From an uncultured bacterium (GTDB lineage Bacteria > Chloroflexota > Anaerolineae > J036 > Brachytrichaceae): a stretch of 54,382 nucleotides of DNA. A program made the position numbers and the translations under genes. Below the pieces are notes generated by a model that was given only the letters and a program-made list of their open reading frames with translations, was not told the DNA's origin and searched no databases. This document shows, piece by piece, positions 36,295 through 44,096 of the stretch. Where the stretch lies: the NCBI GenBank assembly GCA_903921365.1, contig CAIXPS010000364.1, forward strand, positions 1 to 54,382. The letters are read 5' to 3'. Each line of letters begins with the position of its first letter. The first letter of the stretch is position 1.

Positions 36295-37743
36295 ATGCAA
36301 GTGGGTCGAAACATAAGAAGCGGGTTAATTGCGGGATGCCTGTGCGCGGTGATTTTAGCGGGGTGTGGTGCAGCCGCGCCTCCTGTTCCATTCACACCCG
36401 AGGTCGTCATCCTGTTGACGCCGGAAACGACGGCTATTCCCGCAGCGCGACCCGCAGGAACACCTGCGACGCCCAGCCCGGTTACGGTGACGCCGATTCC
36501 AACCTCCGCACCGCAGTCCTATACCATCGTGGACGGCGACACCCTGTGGGACATCGCCGTGCGCTACGGGCTGACGATCGACGAGATGACCGCTGCCAAC
36601 CCCGGAATCAACCCGGATCGCCTCAAGCTTGGGCAGGTGATCAACATTCCGTCGCCAGGAACGGTCACCGCCGCGCGCATCCTGCAGGTGAGGGCAGATG
36701 TCGCCGCCGAAGGCGCCCCGGCGATAGTCGCGGCAGACGCCGACGGGTTGCGCCTGCGCGAAGGGCCTAGCGAGAGTAGCGCAGTGCTCGCGCGCTTGGA
36801 TGCGCTCACCGCGCTGACGGTCGTCAAGCACAGCGATGACGGCAAGTGGCTCTTCGTAGCCGTGGCGGACGGCAATCGGGGCTATGTGATGGCGCAATAT
36901 GTCGATATGGTCACAACCACAACCACGACGGGGGCTGGCAGCGTGGCTGTGCAGACGGGGGGCGGTGTGGCGATCTCGACCGAGTCGCTGAAAGGCAATG
37001 TGGCCTACCTGTCGGGCTTTAACACGCGCGCGCGCGACATCTTCGCAGCCGGCCAGAAACTGGGCAACCGCGCCAATGTGTTGGCGGTAGTGGGCGACAG
37101 CAACAGCGCCAGCCCGTTGTACCTCGAACCGTTCGACACGGGCAACTACACTTTGGGCGCGTTCAGCTACCTGGCAGACACGATCAAGTTCTTCAAGGGT
37201 TCATTCCGATTTACAACTGTGGCAGCCGTAGTTGGAATCGATACCATTCGCATGATGGACCCCTCAAAGGCCGATCCGATGCGCTGCCTGCCGGGCGAAA
37301 CGCTGCTGGCCTGCGAGTACCGCCGCAAGCGGCCATCCGTCGCACTGATCCTGCTGGGCACCAACGACACGGGCAACTGGCAAAACTTTGAAGCGAACTA
37401 CCGTCGCATCGTCGAGTACACCATCTCTAAAGGGATCGTGCCGATCCTGACGACAAAGGGCGACGACCTGGAAAGCACCCGGTACAACGGGCCGAGCGGC
37501 GCGATCAACGCGGTGATCATCAAGCTCAGCCGCGAATACGGCGTGCCGTTGCTCGACTTGCACTCCGTGGTGACCCAGTTGCCATCAGGCGGGTTTGGCA
37601 CTGATGGGTTCCACTACAACGTCCCGCCAGACGCGCAGACGGCTAACTTCACCGGAACGCACCTGAATTACGGCTACACGATCCGCAACCTGACGTCGCT
37701 GCAGGCGCTCGACGCAGTGAGGCGGCTGGTCATCGGGAACTGA
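36295..37743 (+). CDS. LysM-SH3b-SGNH exported lipoprotein
   Basis: 482 residues. Signal peptide with lipobox I-L-A-G-C-G (Cys24). Thr/Pro linker (to ~73), LysM domain (about 75-122: Y-T-I-V-D-G-D-T-L-W-D-I-A), SH3b-like domain (about 145-205: D-G-L-R-L-R-E-G-P-S, W-L-F-V-A-V-A-D-G-N-R-G-Y-V), then SGNH-like domain (about 260-480). This copy keeps the canonical residues: G-D-S in block I, G-T-N-D in block III and D-G-F-H-Y-N in block V. LysM and SH3b bind peptidoglycan, so the protein probably sits on the cell wall and removes or moves acyl groups there (inference). It is followed after 22 bp by a paralog of the same architecture. Confidence 0.88.
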   Translation: MQVGRNIRSGLIAGCLCAVILAGCGAAAPPVPFTPEVVILLTPETTAIPAARPAGTPATPSPVTVTPIPTSAPQSYTIVDGDTLWDIAVRYGLTIDEMTAANPGINPDRLKLGQVINIPSPGTVTAARILQVRADVAAEGAPAIVAADADGLRLREGPSESSAVLARLDALTALTVVKHSDDGKWLFVAVADGNRGYVMAQYVDMVTTTTTTGAGSVAVQTGGGVAISTESLKGNVAYLSGFNTRARDIFAAGQKLGNRANVLAVVGDSNSASPLYLEPFDTGNYTLGAFSYLADTIKFFKGSFRFTTVAAVVGIDTIRMMDPSKADPMRCLPGETLLACEYRRKRPSVALILLGTNDTGNWQNFEANYRRIVEYTISKGIVPILTTKGDDLESTRYNGPSGAINAVIIKLSREYGVPLLDLHSVVTQLPSGGFGTDGFHYNVPPDAQTANFTGTHLNYGYTIRNLTSLQALDAVRRLVIGN

Positions 37744-37750
37744 TTCGCTT

Positions 37751-37756
37751 TACAAT
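37751..37756 (+). promoter_or_regulatory. -10 box of the second LysM-SGNH gene
   Basis: TACAAT ends 9 nt before ATG 37766, and TGGTCA lies 18 nt upstream as a possible -35. It falls in the 22-bp gap and end of the preceding gene, so the second copy may have its own promoter. Confidence 0.4.
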
Positions 37757-37765
37757 TCTCACACT

Positions 37766-39262
37766 ATGTTGCGTCGGAACAGGGTATTGATCATGATCGG
37801 AGCGGAAGCGGGGGGCATCCTCGTGCTGGTATTGCTCTATCTATTCTTCCGCATCCCGACCTCGCCGCTCAGCGTCATTCAAACGCCGGAAGCGCTGCCA
37901 ACGCCCACCGGGTTCCCCAGCGCCACACCCGCATCGACGACCATCAGCGCCATCCAGTCCACCGCCGTGCCAACGGCAACGCTTGCCGCCGCGCCCACCA
38001 TCGCCGCCATGCAGCAGTACACGGTGCAGGATGGCGACACCTTATGGGGCATCGCGGTGGATTTCCATCTCAACCTCGACGAACTGGTCGCAGCCAACCC
38101 GAAGATCAATCCCGACCAGTTGTTTCCGGGCGACATCGTCAATGTCCCCGCGCCAGGCACGGTGGACGTGTCGCAAATCACCCGCCAGCCGACGGCGCAA
38201 CCGGCGCAGATCGCCTCTGGGCTGAGCGCACAGGTGAAGATGGACACCGGCGGGTTGCGTCTGCGCAAAGGGCCGGGGCTCGATCAGGACGTGATCACCA
38301 AACTGCCCGACGCGACGCAGCTGAACCTGCTCGCGCGCACAGCCGACAGCGTGTGGCTTGAAATCAGCCTGTCCGACGGCAGCCGTGGCTGGGTGATGTC
38401 CGGGTATGTCGAAGTGAGCGGCAACCTGTCCAGCATCGCGATCGCGAAATCCGCCCCGACGCAGGGGCAACCTGCTGCAAACGCCACAGCGGCGCCGCCG
38501 CAGTCCGTGCCACGCGACGAGCCGTACCTCTCGGCAGTCAGCGCGCGAGCCGCCGCAATCTTCAAGGTGGGTCAGGCGATGGGCAACCGCGCAAATGCAT
38601 TTGCGCTTATCGGCGACAGCAATACCCAAAACCCAGCCTTCCTGCAAGCGCTCGATCAGAGCAACTACAACCTGGGCGAGTACGGCTATCTTGAAGACAC
38701 GATCAAGTTCTTCCGCGGCTCGTTTGCGCGCAGTCAGAGCAGCCCGGCTGCTGTCGGCGGATTCAACACGACTAAGGTGCTCGATCCCGCGAACACTCCA
38801 AACTGGTGCAACAAGGGCGAGACACCCCTGTCATGCGAGTTGCGCAGCACCAAACCAAGCGTGGCATTGATCCTGCTTGGCACTGGCGACCAGCACACCT
38901 GGCAGGGCTTCGAGGGGCGCTACCGGACGATCATCGAGTACACCATCAACCAGGGCGTCATCCCGGTATTGATCACCAAGGGCGACACCCTTGAGTCGCG
39001 CGACAACAACGCGACGCCGGGGTACATCAACGCGATCATCGCGCGACTGAGCCGCGAGTACGATGTGCCGTTGCTCGATCTGCACCTCGCGATTGCCAAC
39101 CTGCCCAACACCGGCTTCAACGCCGACGGGTTCCACTACAACACCCCGCCGGATGGCAAATCGTGCTATTTCCTCGGCGACTCGATGCGCTATGGCTACA
39201 CCATCCGCAACCTCACCGCACTGCAGATGCTCGACGCCATCCGCCGGCAAGTCCTGACGTAA
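37766..39262 (+). CDS. LysM-SH3b-SGNH membrane-anchored protein
   Basis: 498 residues, paralog of the preceding gene. An N-terminal membrane segment (about 6-27) without a lipobox anchors it. Then a Thr/Pro/Ala linker, LysM (about 73-122: Y-T-V-Q-D-G-D-T-L-W-G-I-A), SH3b (about 150-215: T-G-G-L-R-L-R-K-G-P-G, R-G-W-V-M-S-G-Y), and SGNH-like domain (about 265-498). Block I is G-D-S-N, block V is D-G-F-H-Y-N, but block III reads G-T-G-D, with Gly where the oxyanion Asn should be. The catalytic Ser and His are thus kept while the oxyanion hole is altered. A terminator hairpin follows at 39272. Confidence 0.88.
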   Translation: MLRRNRVLIMIGAEAGGILVLVLLYLFFRIPTSPLSVIQTPEALPTPTGFPSATPASTTISAIQSTAVPTATLAAAPTIAAMQQYTVQDGDTLWGIAVDFHLNLDELVAANPKINPDQLFPGDIVNVPAPGTVDVSQITRQPTAQPAQIASGLSAQVKMDTGGLRLRKGPGLDQDVITKLPDATQLNLLARTADSVWLEISLSDGSRGWVMSGYVEVSGNLSSIAIAKSAPTQGQPAANATAAPPQSVPRDEPYLSAVSARAAAIFKVGQAMGNRANAFALIGDSNTQNPAFLQALDQSNYNLGEYGYLEDTIKFFRGSFARSQSSPAAVGGFNTTKVLDPANTPNWCNKGETPLSCELRSTKPSVALILLGTGDQHTWQGFEGRYRTIIEYTINQGVIPVLITKGDTLESRDNNATPGYINAIIARLSREYDVPLLDLHLAIANLPNTGFNADGFHYNTPPDGKSCYFLGDSMRYGYTIRNLTALQMLDAIRRQVLT

Positions 39263-39271
39263 TATCATTCT

Positions 39272-39292
39272 AACCCGCGCAGCGGGTTTGTC
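39272..39292 (+). terminator. terminator after the LysM-SGNH pair
   Basis: AACCCGC (39272-39278) and GCGGGTT (39282-39288) form a 7-bp stem with a 3-nt loop, followed by TGTCTGT. It lies 9 bp after the stop. A second small hairpin (TCGGTT/AACCGA near 39309-39323) may serve the opposing gene. Confidence 0.6.
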
Positions 39293-39346
39293 TGTGAGAC
39301 CAGGCGTCGGTTTTCAACCGATTCCGATGCCCTCACGTTTCACTTG

Positions 39347-40405
39347 TCACTTCGTCAACGCCCACAGCATCTGCAACGTCGCCAGGATTCGCATATCTGA
39401 CCCCGCCGGCGTCATGTGGAAGTTGTCGTTGCCCTCATTGCGCAGCCCGTAGCCGGGCAAGTTGCGCGTAGCAGCCCAGAAGTCAATCACGGGGACGCCG
39501 TACTCTGCTCCAAGCTTGCGGATGACGCCGTTGATAGTCCCGCTCTTAGCTTGCGAGTGCGTCTCGAGGTCATCGGCCTTGGTCACCAGCACGGGCAGCA
39601 CATCGGCGTTCATGGTGTATTCGATGACCTTGCGGTAGTTCGTCTCAAAGTCCTGCCACGTGTACTGGTCGCCGGTGCCAAGCGCGATAAAGGCGATGCT
39701 GGCGCGCGACAGCTTCAGTTCGCAGCCCAGCGGCCCATCCTCGCCGCACAGGCTCGGATCCGTCCAGGTGGAGTCGAACATCGCTTCGGCGCCAAAGCTG
39801 CCATGCGTCGCAAGGCTGTAGCGGGAGAATGATGCGGAGAAGCGCTCGATTGTTGGCTTGAGGTACTGGTAACCCTCAGGCAGCGTGAACGTCCCGGCCG
39901 CCAACCGCCCCAGATAGGCCGTCGACTCCGAGTTGCAGTCGCCGACGACCGTGAACAGGTTCTGATCCTTACCAAGCCACCGGCTCAGGCTATAAGTGCG
40001 CCGCATAAACGGCGTCACGGCAGGGATCCAATCGGGCAGGTTGTCCGCTGCAGCGGGTTTTATCGCGGGGGTGAAATCCACAACAGGAAGCTGGCCCAGG
40101 CTCCCGCTGACGGTTCCAAAAATAGCCAGCAGCCAGGCGCCGTCGCCCGCCTTGGACACGCCGCCGAGTTGCACCCAGTTCTGATCGGCCGTGGTTGCCA
40201 CGACTCGATACTTCTGTCCAGCGAACACCGGCTGCGTGTTCGGTTCGGTCAACGCGGGATTCGCGCGCAGGAATGCGCCGCCAATGGTGACAGTGAACGT
40301 GACCGTACCGGCCGCGTTGGCGCGCTGGACAGGCGCTGTCACTGCGACCAGCGAGACAAACAAGATCACCAGAATAAAGGCGAGGCGCAGGGTATTTTTC
40401 ATCAT
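39347..40405 (-). CDS. exported SH3-like/SGNH-like protein with GDC motif
   Basis: 352 residues. Signal peptide (about 1-31, ending A-N-A-A). An SH3-like beta domain follows (about 33-110: F-L-R-A-N-P, Y-R-V-V-A-T-T, W-V-Q-L-G-G). The C-terminal SGNH-like domain (about 155-350) has block I V-V-G-D-C-N-S (Cys for Ser), block III G-T-G-D-Q-Y-T-W (Gly for Asn) and block V N-D-N-F-H (Asp and His kept). There is no lipobox. Its ATG overlaps the stop of the upstream paralog by 1 nt (TAATG), so the two are translationally coupled. A thiol nucleophile or a non-catalytic role is possible. It is convergent with the LysM-SGNH pair. Confidence 0.85.
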   Translation of the reverse strand: MMKNTLRLAFILVILFVSLVAVTAPVQRANAAGTVTFTVTIGGAFLRANPALTEPNTQPVFAGQKYRVVATTADQNWVQLGGVSKAGDGAWLLAIFGTVSGSLGQLPVVDFTPAIKPAAADNLPDWIPAVTPFMRRTYSLSRWLGKDQNLFTVVGDCNSESTAYLGRLAAGTFTLPEGYQYLKPTIERFSASFSRYSLATHGSFGAEAMFDSTWTDPSLCGEDGPLGCELKLSRASIAFIALGTGDQYTWQDFETNYRKVIEYTMNADVLPVLVTKADDLETHSQAKSGTINGVIRKLGAEYGVPVIDFWAATRNLPGYGLRNEGNDNFHMTPAGSDMRILATLQMLWALTK

Positions 40406-41496
40406 TACCTTGAAATCGCATCAAGCGTTTGGAGCGTCGCGACCAGGTGCATGTCCTGGCCGGCCTGGCTGAGGTGGAAGTTCAACCCGCCCTCGTTGAT
40501 GAGGCCGTTGTTTGGCAACGCGCGGGTGGCCTGCCAGAAGTCCAGCAGGGGCACGTTGTACTCATCAGCCAGGGTGCGGATGACGCTGTTGATGTAGCCG
40601 CTTGGGGCGCCGTTGCGGGCTTCCAGGTCGTCAGCCTTGGTCACAAGGACCGGCAGCACGCCCTTCTTGAGCGCATGTTCGACCAGCGGACGATAGTTCT
40701 TCTCGAAATCCTTCCACTCATACTGGTCGCCCGTGCCGACTTCGATGAAGATCACGCTGGCGCGCGACACCCACACCTCACAGGCGAACGGCCCGACATT
40801 TTTGTCGCACAGCGCGTGATCAGCCCAGTCTGAATCGGACATCGCCGCGGCATTGAAGCCGCCATTGACCGCCAGGCTGATGCGGGTGAACGAGGGGGTG
40901 AAACGATCCGCCACCCACCCCAAACCAGTGTAGTCAGTGACATCGAACTGACCCGCCGCAACCCTTTGCAGGTACACGGGCGGGAGCGAGTTGCAGTCGC
41001 CCACAACCGTGAACATGTGCAGGTCCTTGGCGTAGTCGACGCTGCCGCGATAAATCGCCTTCTGATCTGCGGTGATCGTCGGAATCCAGTCGGGGTAATA
41101 GATCGCGCGGTGGTACGGGTGAACCACGTCGAGCGTCAATGGCACGGGCGCGTCGCTGAGCTTGCCCTGCGTGACCACGCCGAGATTGGTCATGATCCAC
41201 GTCCCGGCGTCCTTCTCGGCGCCGGTTGCCAGTTCGACCCACACACTGTCATTGCTGCGGGCGATAACGGTATAGAACTCACCCTTGTATACCGGATAGG
41301 TGCTCGACGCAATGAGGCTGGGCTGATCGCGCAACCATACCAGCGGCGTCGTGATCGTATAGCGGACGATCCCTGCCGCTGTGGTCACCCTGGCCGGCAG
41401 GGTCAAAACGAACACACAAGCGAGCGCGAGCACGAGCACGAGTCCCGCCTGCAATACATGCATTCTATTGGCTGATAAGGTCGATCTCATGCTCAT
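40405..41496 (-). CDS. exported SH3-like/SGNH-like protein with GDC motif
   Basis: 363 residues, paralog of the downstream gene. N-terminal signal/anchor (about 10-40), SH3-like domain (about 43-120: V-W-L-R-D-Q-P, Y-T-V-I-A-R-S), SGNH-like domain (about 160-362). Block I is V-V-G-D-C-N-S, block III is V-G-T-G-D-Q-Y-E-W, and the end has G-L-N-F-H-L-S, where the Asp normally three residues before His is missing. Both nucleophile and Asp are therefore altered. The start could be ATG 41496 or 41490; a weak GAGG lies upstream of the first. The tnpB element ends or begins within ~20 bp of this start, so its promoter may have been displaced or supplied by the insertion. Confidence 0.83.
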   Translation of the reverse strand: MSMRSTLSANRMHVLQAGLVLVLALACVFVLTLPARVTTAAGIVRYTITTPLVWLRDQPSLIASSTYPVYKGEFYTVIARSNDSVWVELATGAEKDAGTWIMTNLGVVTQGKLSDAPVPLTLDVVHPYHRAIYYPDWIPTITADQKAIYRGSVDYAKDLHMFTVVGDCNSLPPVYLQRVAAGQFDVTDYTGLGWVADRFTPSFTRISLAVNGGFNAAAMSDSDWADHALCDKNVGPFACEVWVSRASVIFIEVGTGDQYEWKDFEKNYRPLVEHALKKGVLPVLVTKADDLEARNGAPSGYINSVIRTLADEYNVPLLDFWQATRALPNNGLINEGGLNFHLSQAGQDMHLVATLQTLDAISR

Positions 41497-41596
41497 GAGG
41501 TTGCCTCGCGGGAAACCGCGGTCTTTAGGCCGGGGACGCCCGGCGAAGCGAGCGGCGCAAGCTGTTCTGCTGCTTTCAATACTTGAGGAATCATGC

Positions 41597-41602
41597 TATA
41601 AT
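41597..41602 (+). promoter_or_regulatory. -10 box of tnpB
   Basis: Perfect TATAAT ending 7 nt before GTG 41610. No convincing Shine-Dalgarno fits before GTG. This implies a leaderless mRNA. No good -35 at the usual distance. Confidence 0.55.
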
Positions 41603-41609
41603 TACTCCT

Positions 41610-42707
41610 GTGAAACTGACCGCACAAATCAAGCTTCAACCCACGACAGAACAAGCGGACGCTTTGAAACGCACGCTTGAAACTGCAAACGCTGCGTGCA
41701 ACTACATCAGCAGCGTGGCGTGGCAGAACAAGACATTTGGTCAGTACAAACTGCACCACTTGGTTTATGCGGATGTGCGTGCTAAGTTTGGCTTGTCCGC
41801 ACAGATGACTGTCCGTTGCATAGCAAAGACTGCCGACGCCTACAAGCTCGACAGAGAAACCGAGCGCACCTTCAAACCAACCGGGAGCATCGCTTACGAC
41901 GAACGTATCCTCAGTTGGAAGATCAAGCTGTCTATCGTTTCCATCTGGACGATGGATGGACGCATGTCCATCCCGTTCGTGTGTGGTGAACGTCAACGCG
42001 AATTGTTGCAGACACGCCAGGGCGAATCTGACCTCGCAACAGCCAACGGAAATTACTTTCTGTTTGCTACTTGCAATGTTGAAGAACCCTCGCCGATTGA
42101 GTTTACCGATGTGCTTGGAGTGGACACCGGCATCGTCAATATCGCTACTGACTCCGATGGTGAGGTTCACAGCGGCAAGACAATCAACAACGTTCGTTCT
42201 CGTCATCGTCGCCTGCGCCAGAAACTTCAGCGTAAAGGCACGAAGTCGGCTAAACGTCGTGTGCGTAAACTCAGCGGTAAAGAACAACGGTTTGGAAAGT
42301 GGGTTAACCACAACGTCAGCAAACGTATCGTTGCTAAGGCTCAACACACCGGACGCGCAATTGCCCTCGAAAACCTCGAAGGGATACGCGACCGGGTAAG
42401 GGTTCGGAAGCCTCAGAGAGCAACGCTGCATAGCTGGTCGTTCCACCAGCTTCGCACCTTTATCGAGTACAAGTCGCAACGCGCTGGCGTGACCGTGATT
42501 CTGGTTGATCCCAGAAACACAAGTCGCACTTGCCCGTCCTGCGGATGTATTAATAAAGCTAATCGTCGTACTCAATCTAATTTCACCTGTGTAACCTGCG
42601 GTTTCTCTGGACTTGCAGACCACATCGCTGCTGGAAATATTTCTAGCAGGGGCGTTGTAAATCGCCCATACGTCCCGGATCGCCTGGGACAAAGCTCCGG
42701 GTTTTAA
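41610..42707 (+). CDS. tnpB: TnpB RNA-guided nuclease of IS200/IS605 family
   Basis: 365 residues from GTG 41610, the start matching the usual TnpB N-terminus (V-K-L-T-A-Q-I-K-L-Q-P-T). It has an N-terminal helix-turn-helix, a RuvC-like nuclease with Asp in L-G-V-D-T-G-I, Glu in A-L-E-N-L-E-G-I-R-D, and Asp in L-A-D-H-I-A-A-G-N, and a zinc ribbon C-P-S-C-G with C-V-T-C-G-F. All catalytic residues are present, so it is probably active. TnpB proteins cut DNA guided by an omega-RNA made from the element's right end; the stop codon sits in the right-end hairpin, as expected. The gene itself may promote retention of the element in the genome. Confidence 0.93.
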   Translation: MKLTAQIKLQPTTEQADALKRTLETANAACNYISSVAWQNKTFGQYKLHHLVYADVRAKFGLSAQMTVRCIAKTADAYKLDRETERTFKPTGSIAYDERILSWKIKLSIVSIWTMDGRMSIPFVCGERQRELLQTRQGESDLATANGNYFLFATCNVEEPSPIEFTDVLGVDTGIVNIATDSDGEVHSGKTINNVRSRHRRLRQKLQRKGTKSAKRRVRKLSGKEQRFGKWVNHNVSKRIVAKAQHTGRAIALENLEGIRDRVRVRKPQRATLHSWSFHQLRTFIEYKSQRAGVTVILVDPRNTSRTCPSCGCINKANRRTQSNFTCVTCGFSGLADHIAAGNISSRGVVNRPYVPDRLGQSSGF

Positions 42708-42714
42708 CCCGGAG
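42695..42714 (+). ncRNA. 3' hairpin of the element, likely part of the omega-RNA scaffold
   Basis: CTCCGGGTT and AACCCGGAG form a 9-bp stem around TT, enclosing the tnpB stop codon. In related elements the omega-RNA scaffold includes the tnpB 3' end and right-end hairpin, and the guide is the sequence just beyond the element. The exact RNA ends are not determinable here. Confidence 0.45.
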
Positions 42715-42734
42715 TTATTTACAGTGTCTACTTG

Positions 42735-43850
42735 CTAGAACCCCGCGATGGCTTTAAGCGTCTGGAGCGTCATAAACATGCGCATGTCCATGCCTTGCTC
42801 ATTGAGGTGAAACGAGTTGGTGGCTTTCTGCGCATCATTGCGCTCGACGAGCATCCCGTTGTTTGGCAGGGTGCGCGTGGCGAGATAGAAATCGATCACC
42901 GGCACGTTATAGGCAACACCCAGGCTGCGGATCACATTATTTATGTAATCAGCAGGCGCGCCGCCCTCGAGCGAGTCGAGCGAGTCAGCCTTCGTCATCA
43001 ACACAGGCAGGACGCCCTGGTTGAGGGTGTATTCGATGATGGCGCGGTAGTTGGCCGCAAAGTTGCGCCAGTCATGCTGGTCGCCGGTGCCGACAGCGAT
43101 CACCAGAATACTGGCCTTGGACATGCGCAACTCACACGCCAGCGGGCCTTCATCGCCGCCGCATTGCTTTGGATCGGACCAGGTGGAGTCGAACGCCATG
43201 GCAGTGTTAAAGCTGCCGCGCGTCGCCAGGCTGGTGCGGCTGAAAGACTCGGTGAACCAGTTGGCGGTGTACGCGAGTTTTGGGTCGCTGCTGGTATCGA
43301 AGCCGCTGGCGGCGAAACGACCCAGGTACACGGCGTATTCAGAGTTGCAATCACCGATGACGGTGAAGATGCTGGTATCCCTGCCCGCCCACTTGCTCGC
43401 CTGATAGAGATAGCGCTGATGCCAGTTCACATACGGCAGCCCCTGCGGCAGTTCTTTAATTACTGCTACCTTGGCGACCGCCTTGTCCATAATTGGCAGA
43501 GATGTATAGTCGCCCTGGATGCGCATTGATCCATAATGAATCCAGGCCAGTGAATCCCCGAACGGGATGAGCAGCCATTCGTTATTGCTGCTGCGACCTT
43601 TCACGTCGTAACATTCCCATTTGAGAACGCGACCGACGGTGCCTTTTTCCCAGTTAGCAGCGCCGTAAACATATGCGCTGTCGAGGTCGACCATGATCTG
43701 TACAGTGACGTTCGGGTCGCTGGAAGGTGAGCAGATGAAAGGCAGCTGAACCACGGTCTTGGCGGCAACAGGAATCGCGGTCATCAGCATAACCGCCGCC
43801 AGCGGAAGTGAGAGTAACCGATACAGCCACTTTATCCTCATATTATTCAT
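42735..43850 (-). CDS. exported SGNH-like protein with GDC motif
   Basis: 371 residues from ATG 43850, chosen because AGGAGA sits 4-5 nt upstream; a longer frame to 43895 lacks such a site. Signal peptide (about 1-30, ending V-A-A-K). An SH3-like domain is less clear (about 40-120: N-E-W-L-L-I-P-F-G-D). The SGNH-like domain has V-I-G-D-C-N-S in block I, V-G-T-G-D-Q-H-D-W in block III and N-S-F-H-L-N in place of block V. Cys replaces Ser, Gly replaces Asn, and no Asp sits before His. The paralogs' common stretch D-x-x-W-S-D-P-K-Q-C-G-G, then G-P-L-A-C-E-L is present. The tnpB element lies immediately downstream. Confidence 0.85.
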   Translation of the reverse strand: MNNMRIKWLYRLLSLPLAAVMLMTAIPVAAKTVVQLPFICSPSSDPNVTVQIMVDLDSAYVYGAANWEKGTVGRVLKWECYDVKGRSSNNEWLLIPFGDSLAWIHYGSMRIQGDYTSLPIMDKAVAKVAVIKELPQGLPYVNWHQRYLYQASKWAGRDTSIFTVIGDCNSEYAVYLGRFAASGFDTSSDPKLAYTANWFTESFSRTSLATRGSFNTAMAFDSTWSDPKQCGGDEGPLACELRMSKASILVIAVGTGDQHDWRNFAANYRAIIEYTLNQGVLPVLMTKADSLDSLEGGAPADYINNVIRSLGVAYNVPVIDFYLATRTLPNNGMLVERNDAQKATNSFHLNEQGMDMRMFMTLQTLKAIAGF

Positions 43851-44083
43851 GCATTCTCCTGACATTACATGCTGAGATACGTTCCCGCACCACAACGACG
43901 ATCTGCGATACCTGCCCTGATGAGTAAGGCAGCAACAATCTGGTCGACATCATAAACAATATTATCGAATACGCCCCCTCACGTCAAGCAAGGTGCAATT
44001 TAACTCTACATGTTATGTATGAGAATGGTGTGTGTCTGCCAGGACGCCAGGACGCGGAAAACCATGGCTGCATTGTGTCTTGA

Positions 44084-44089
44084 TATACT
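44084..44089 (+). promoter_or_regulatory. -10 box of the 44097 lipoprotein gene
   Basis: TATACT ends 7 nt before ATG 44097, the same spacing as for tnpB, and no Shine-Dalgarno is present. Suggests a leaderless transcript. Confidence 0.45.
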
Positions 44090-44096
44090 CCAGCCC

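Larger units (their letters stand above)
41500..42735 (+). mobile_element. tnpB-only IS200/IS605-type element (boundaries approximate)
   Basis: A single tnpB gene with no tnpA transposase. The left flank has a hairpin with TTTA loop at 41516-41535 (CCGCGGTC against GGCCGGGG, one mismatch), and the right side has a hairpin at 42695-42714 overlapping the tnpB stop. These are typical subterminal structures of IS200/IS605-type elements, which have no terminal inverted repeats and cause no target duplication. Exact tips cannot be fixed from sequence alone. The element lies in the gap between two tandem SGNH paralogs. It would need a TnpA in trans to move. Confidence 0.75.

Noticed and set aside
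41583-41602. TTGAGG at 41583 as -35 box of tnpB
   Set aside because: Only 8 nt separate it from the TATAAT; the spacing is far too short for a sigma-70 promoter.
41493-42692. Long open frame (about 400 codons) on the minus strand opposite tnpB
   Set aside because: The plus-strand frame is a clear TnpB with all motifs; the antisense frame has no recognisable domain and is a by-product of base composition.
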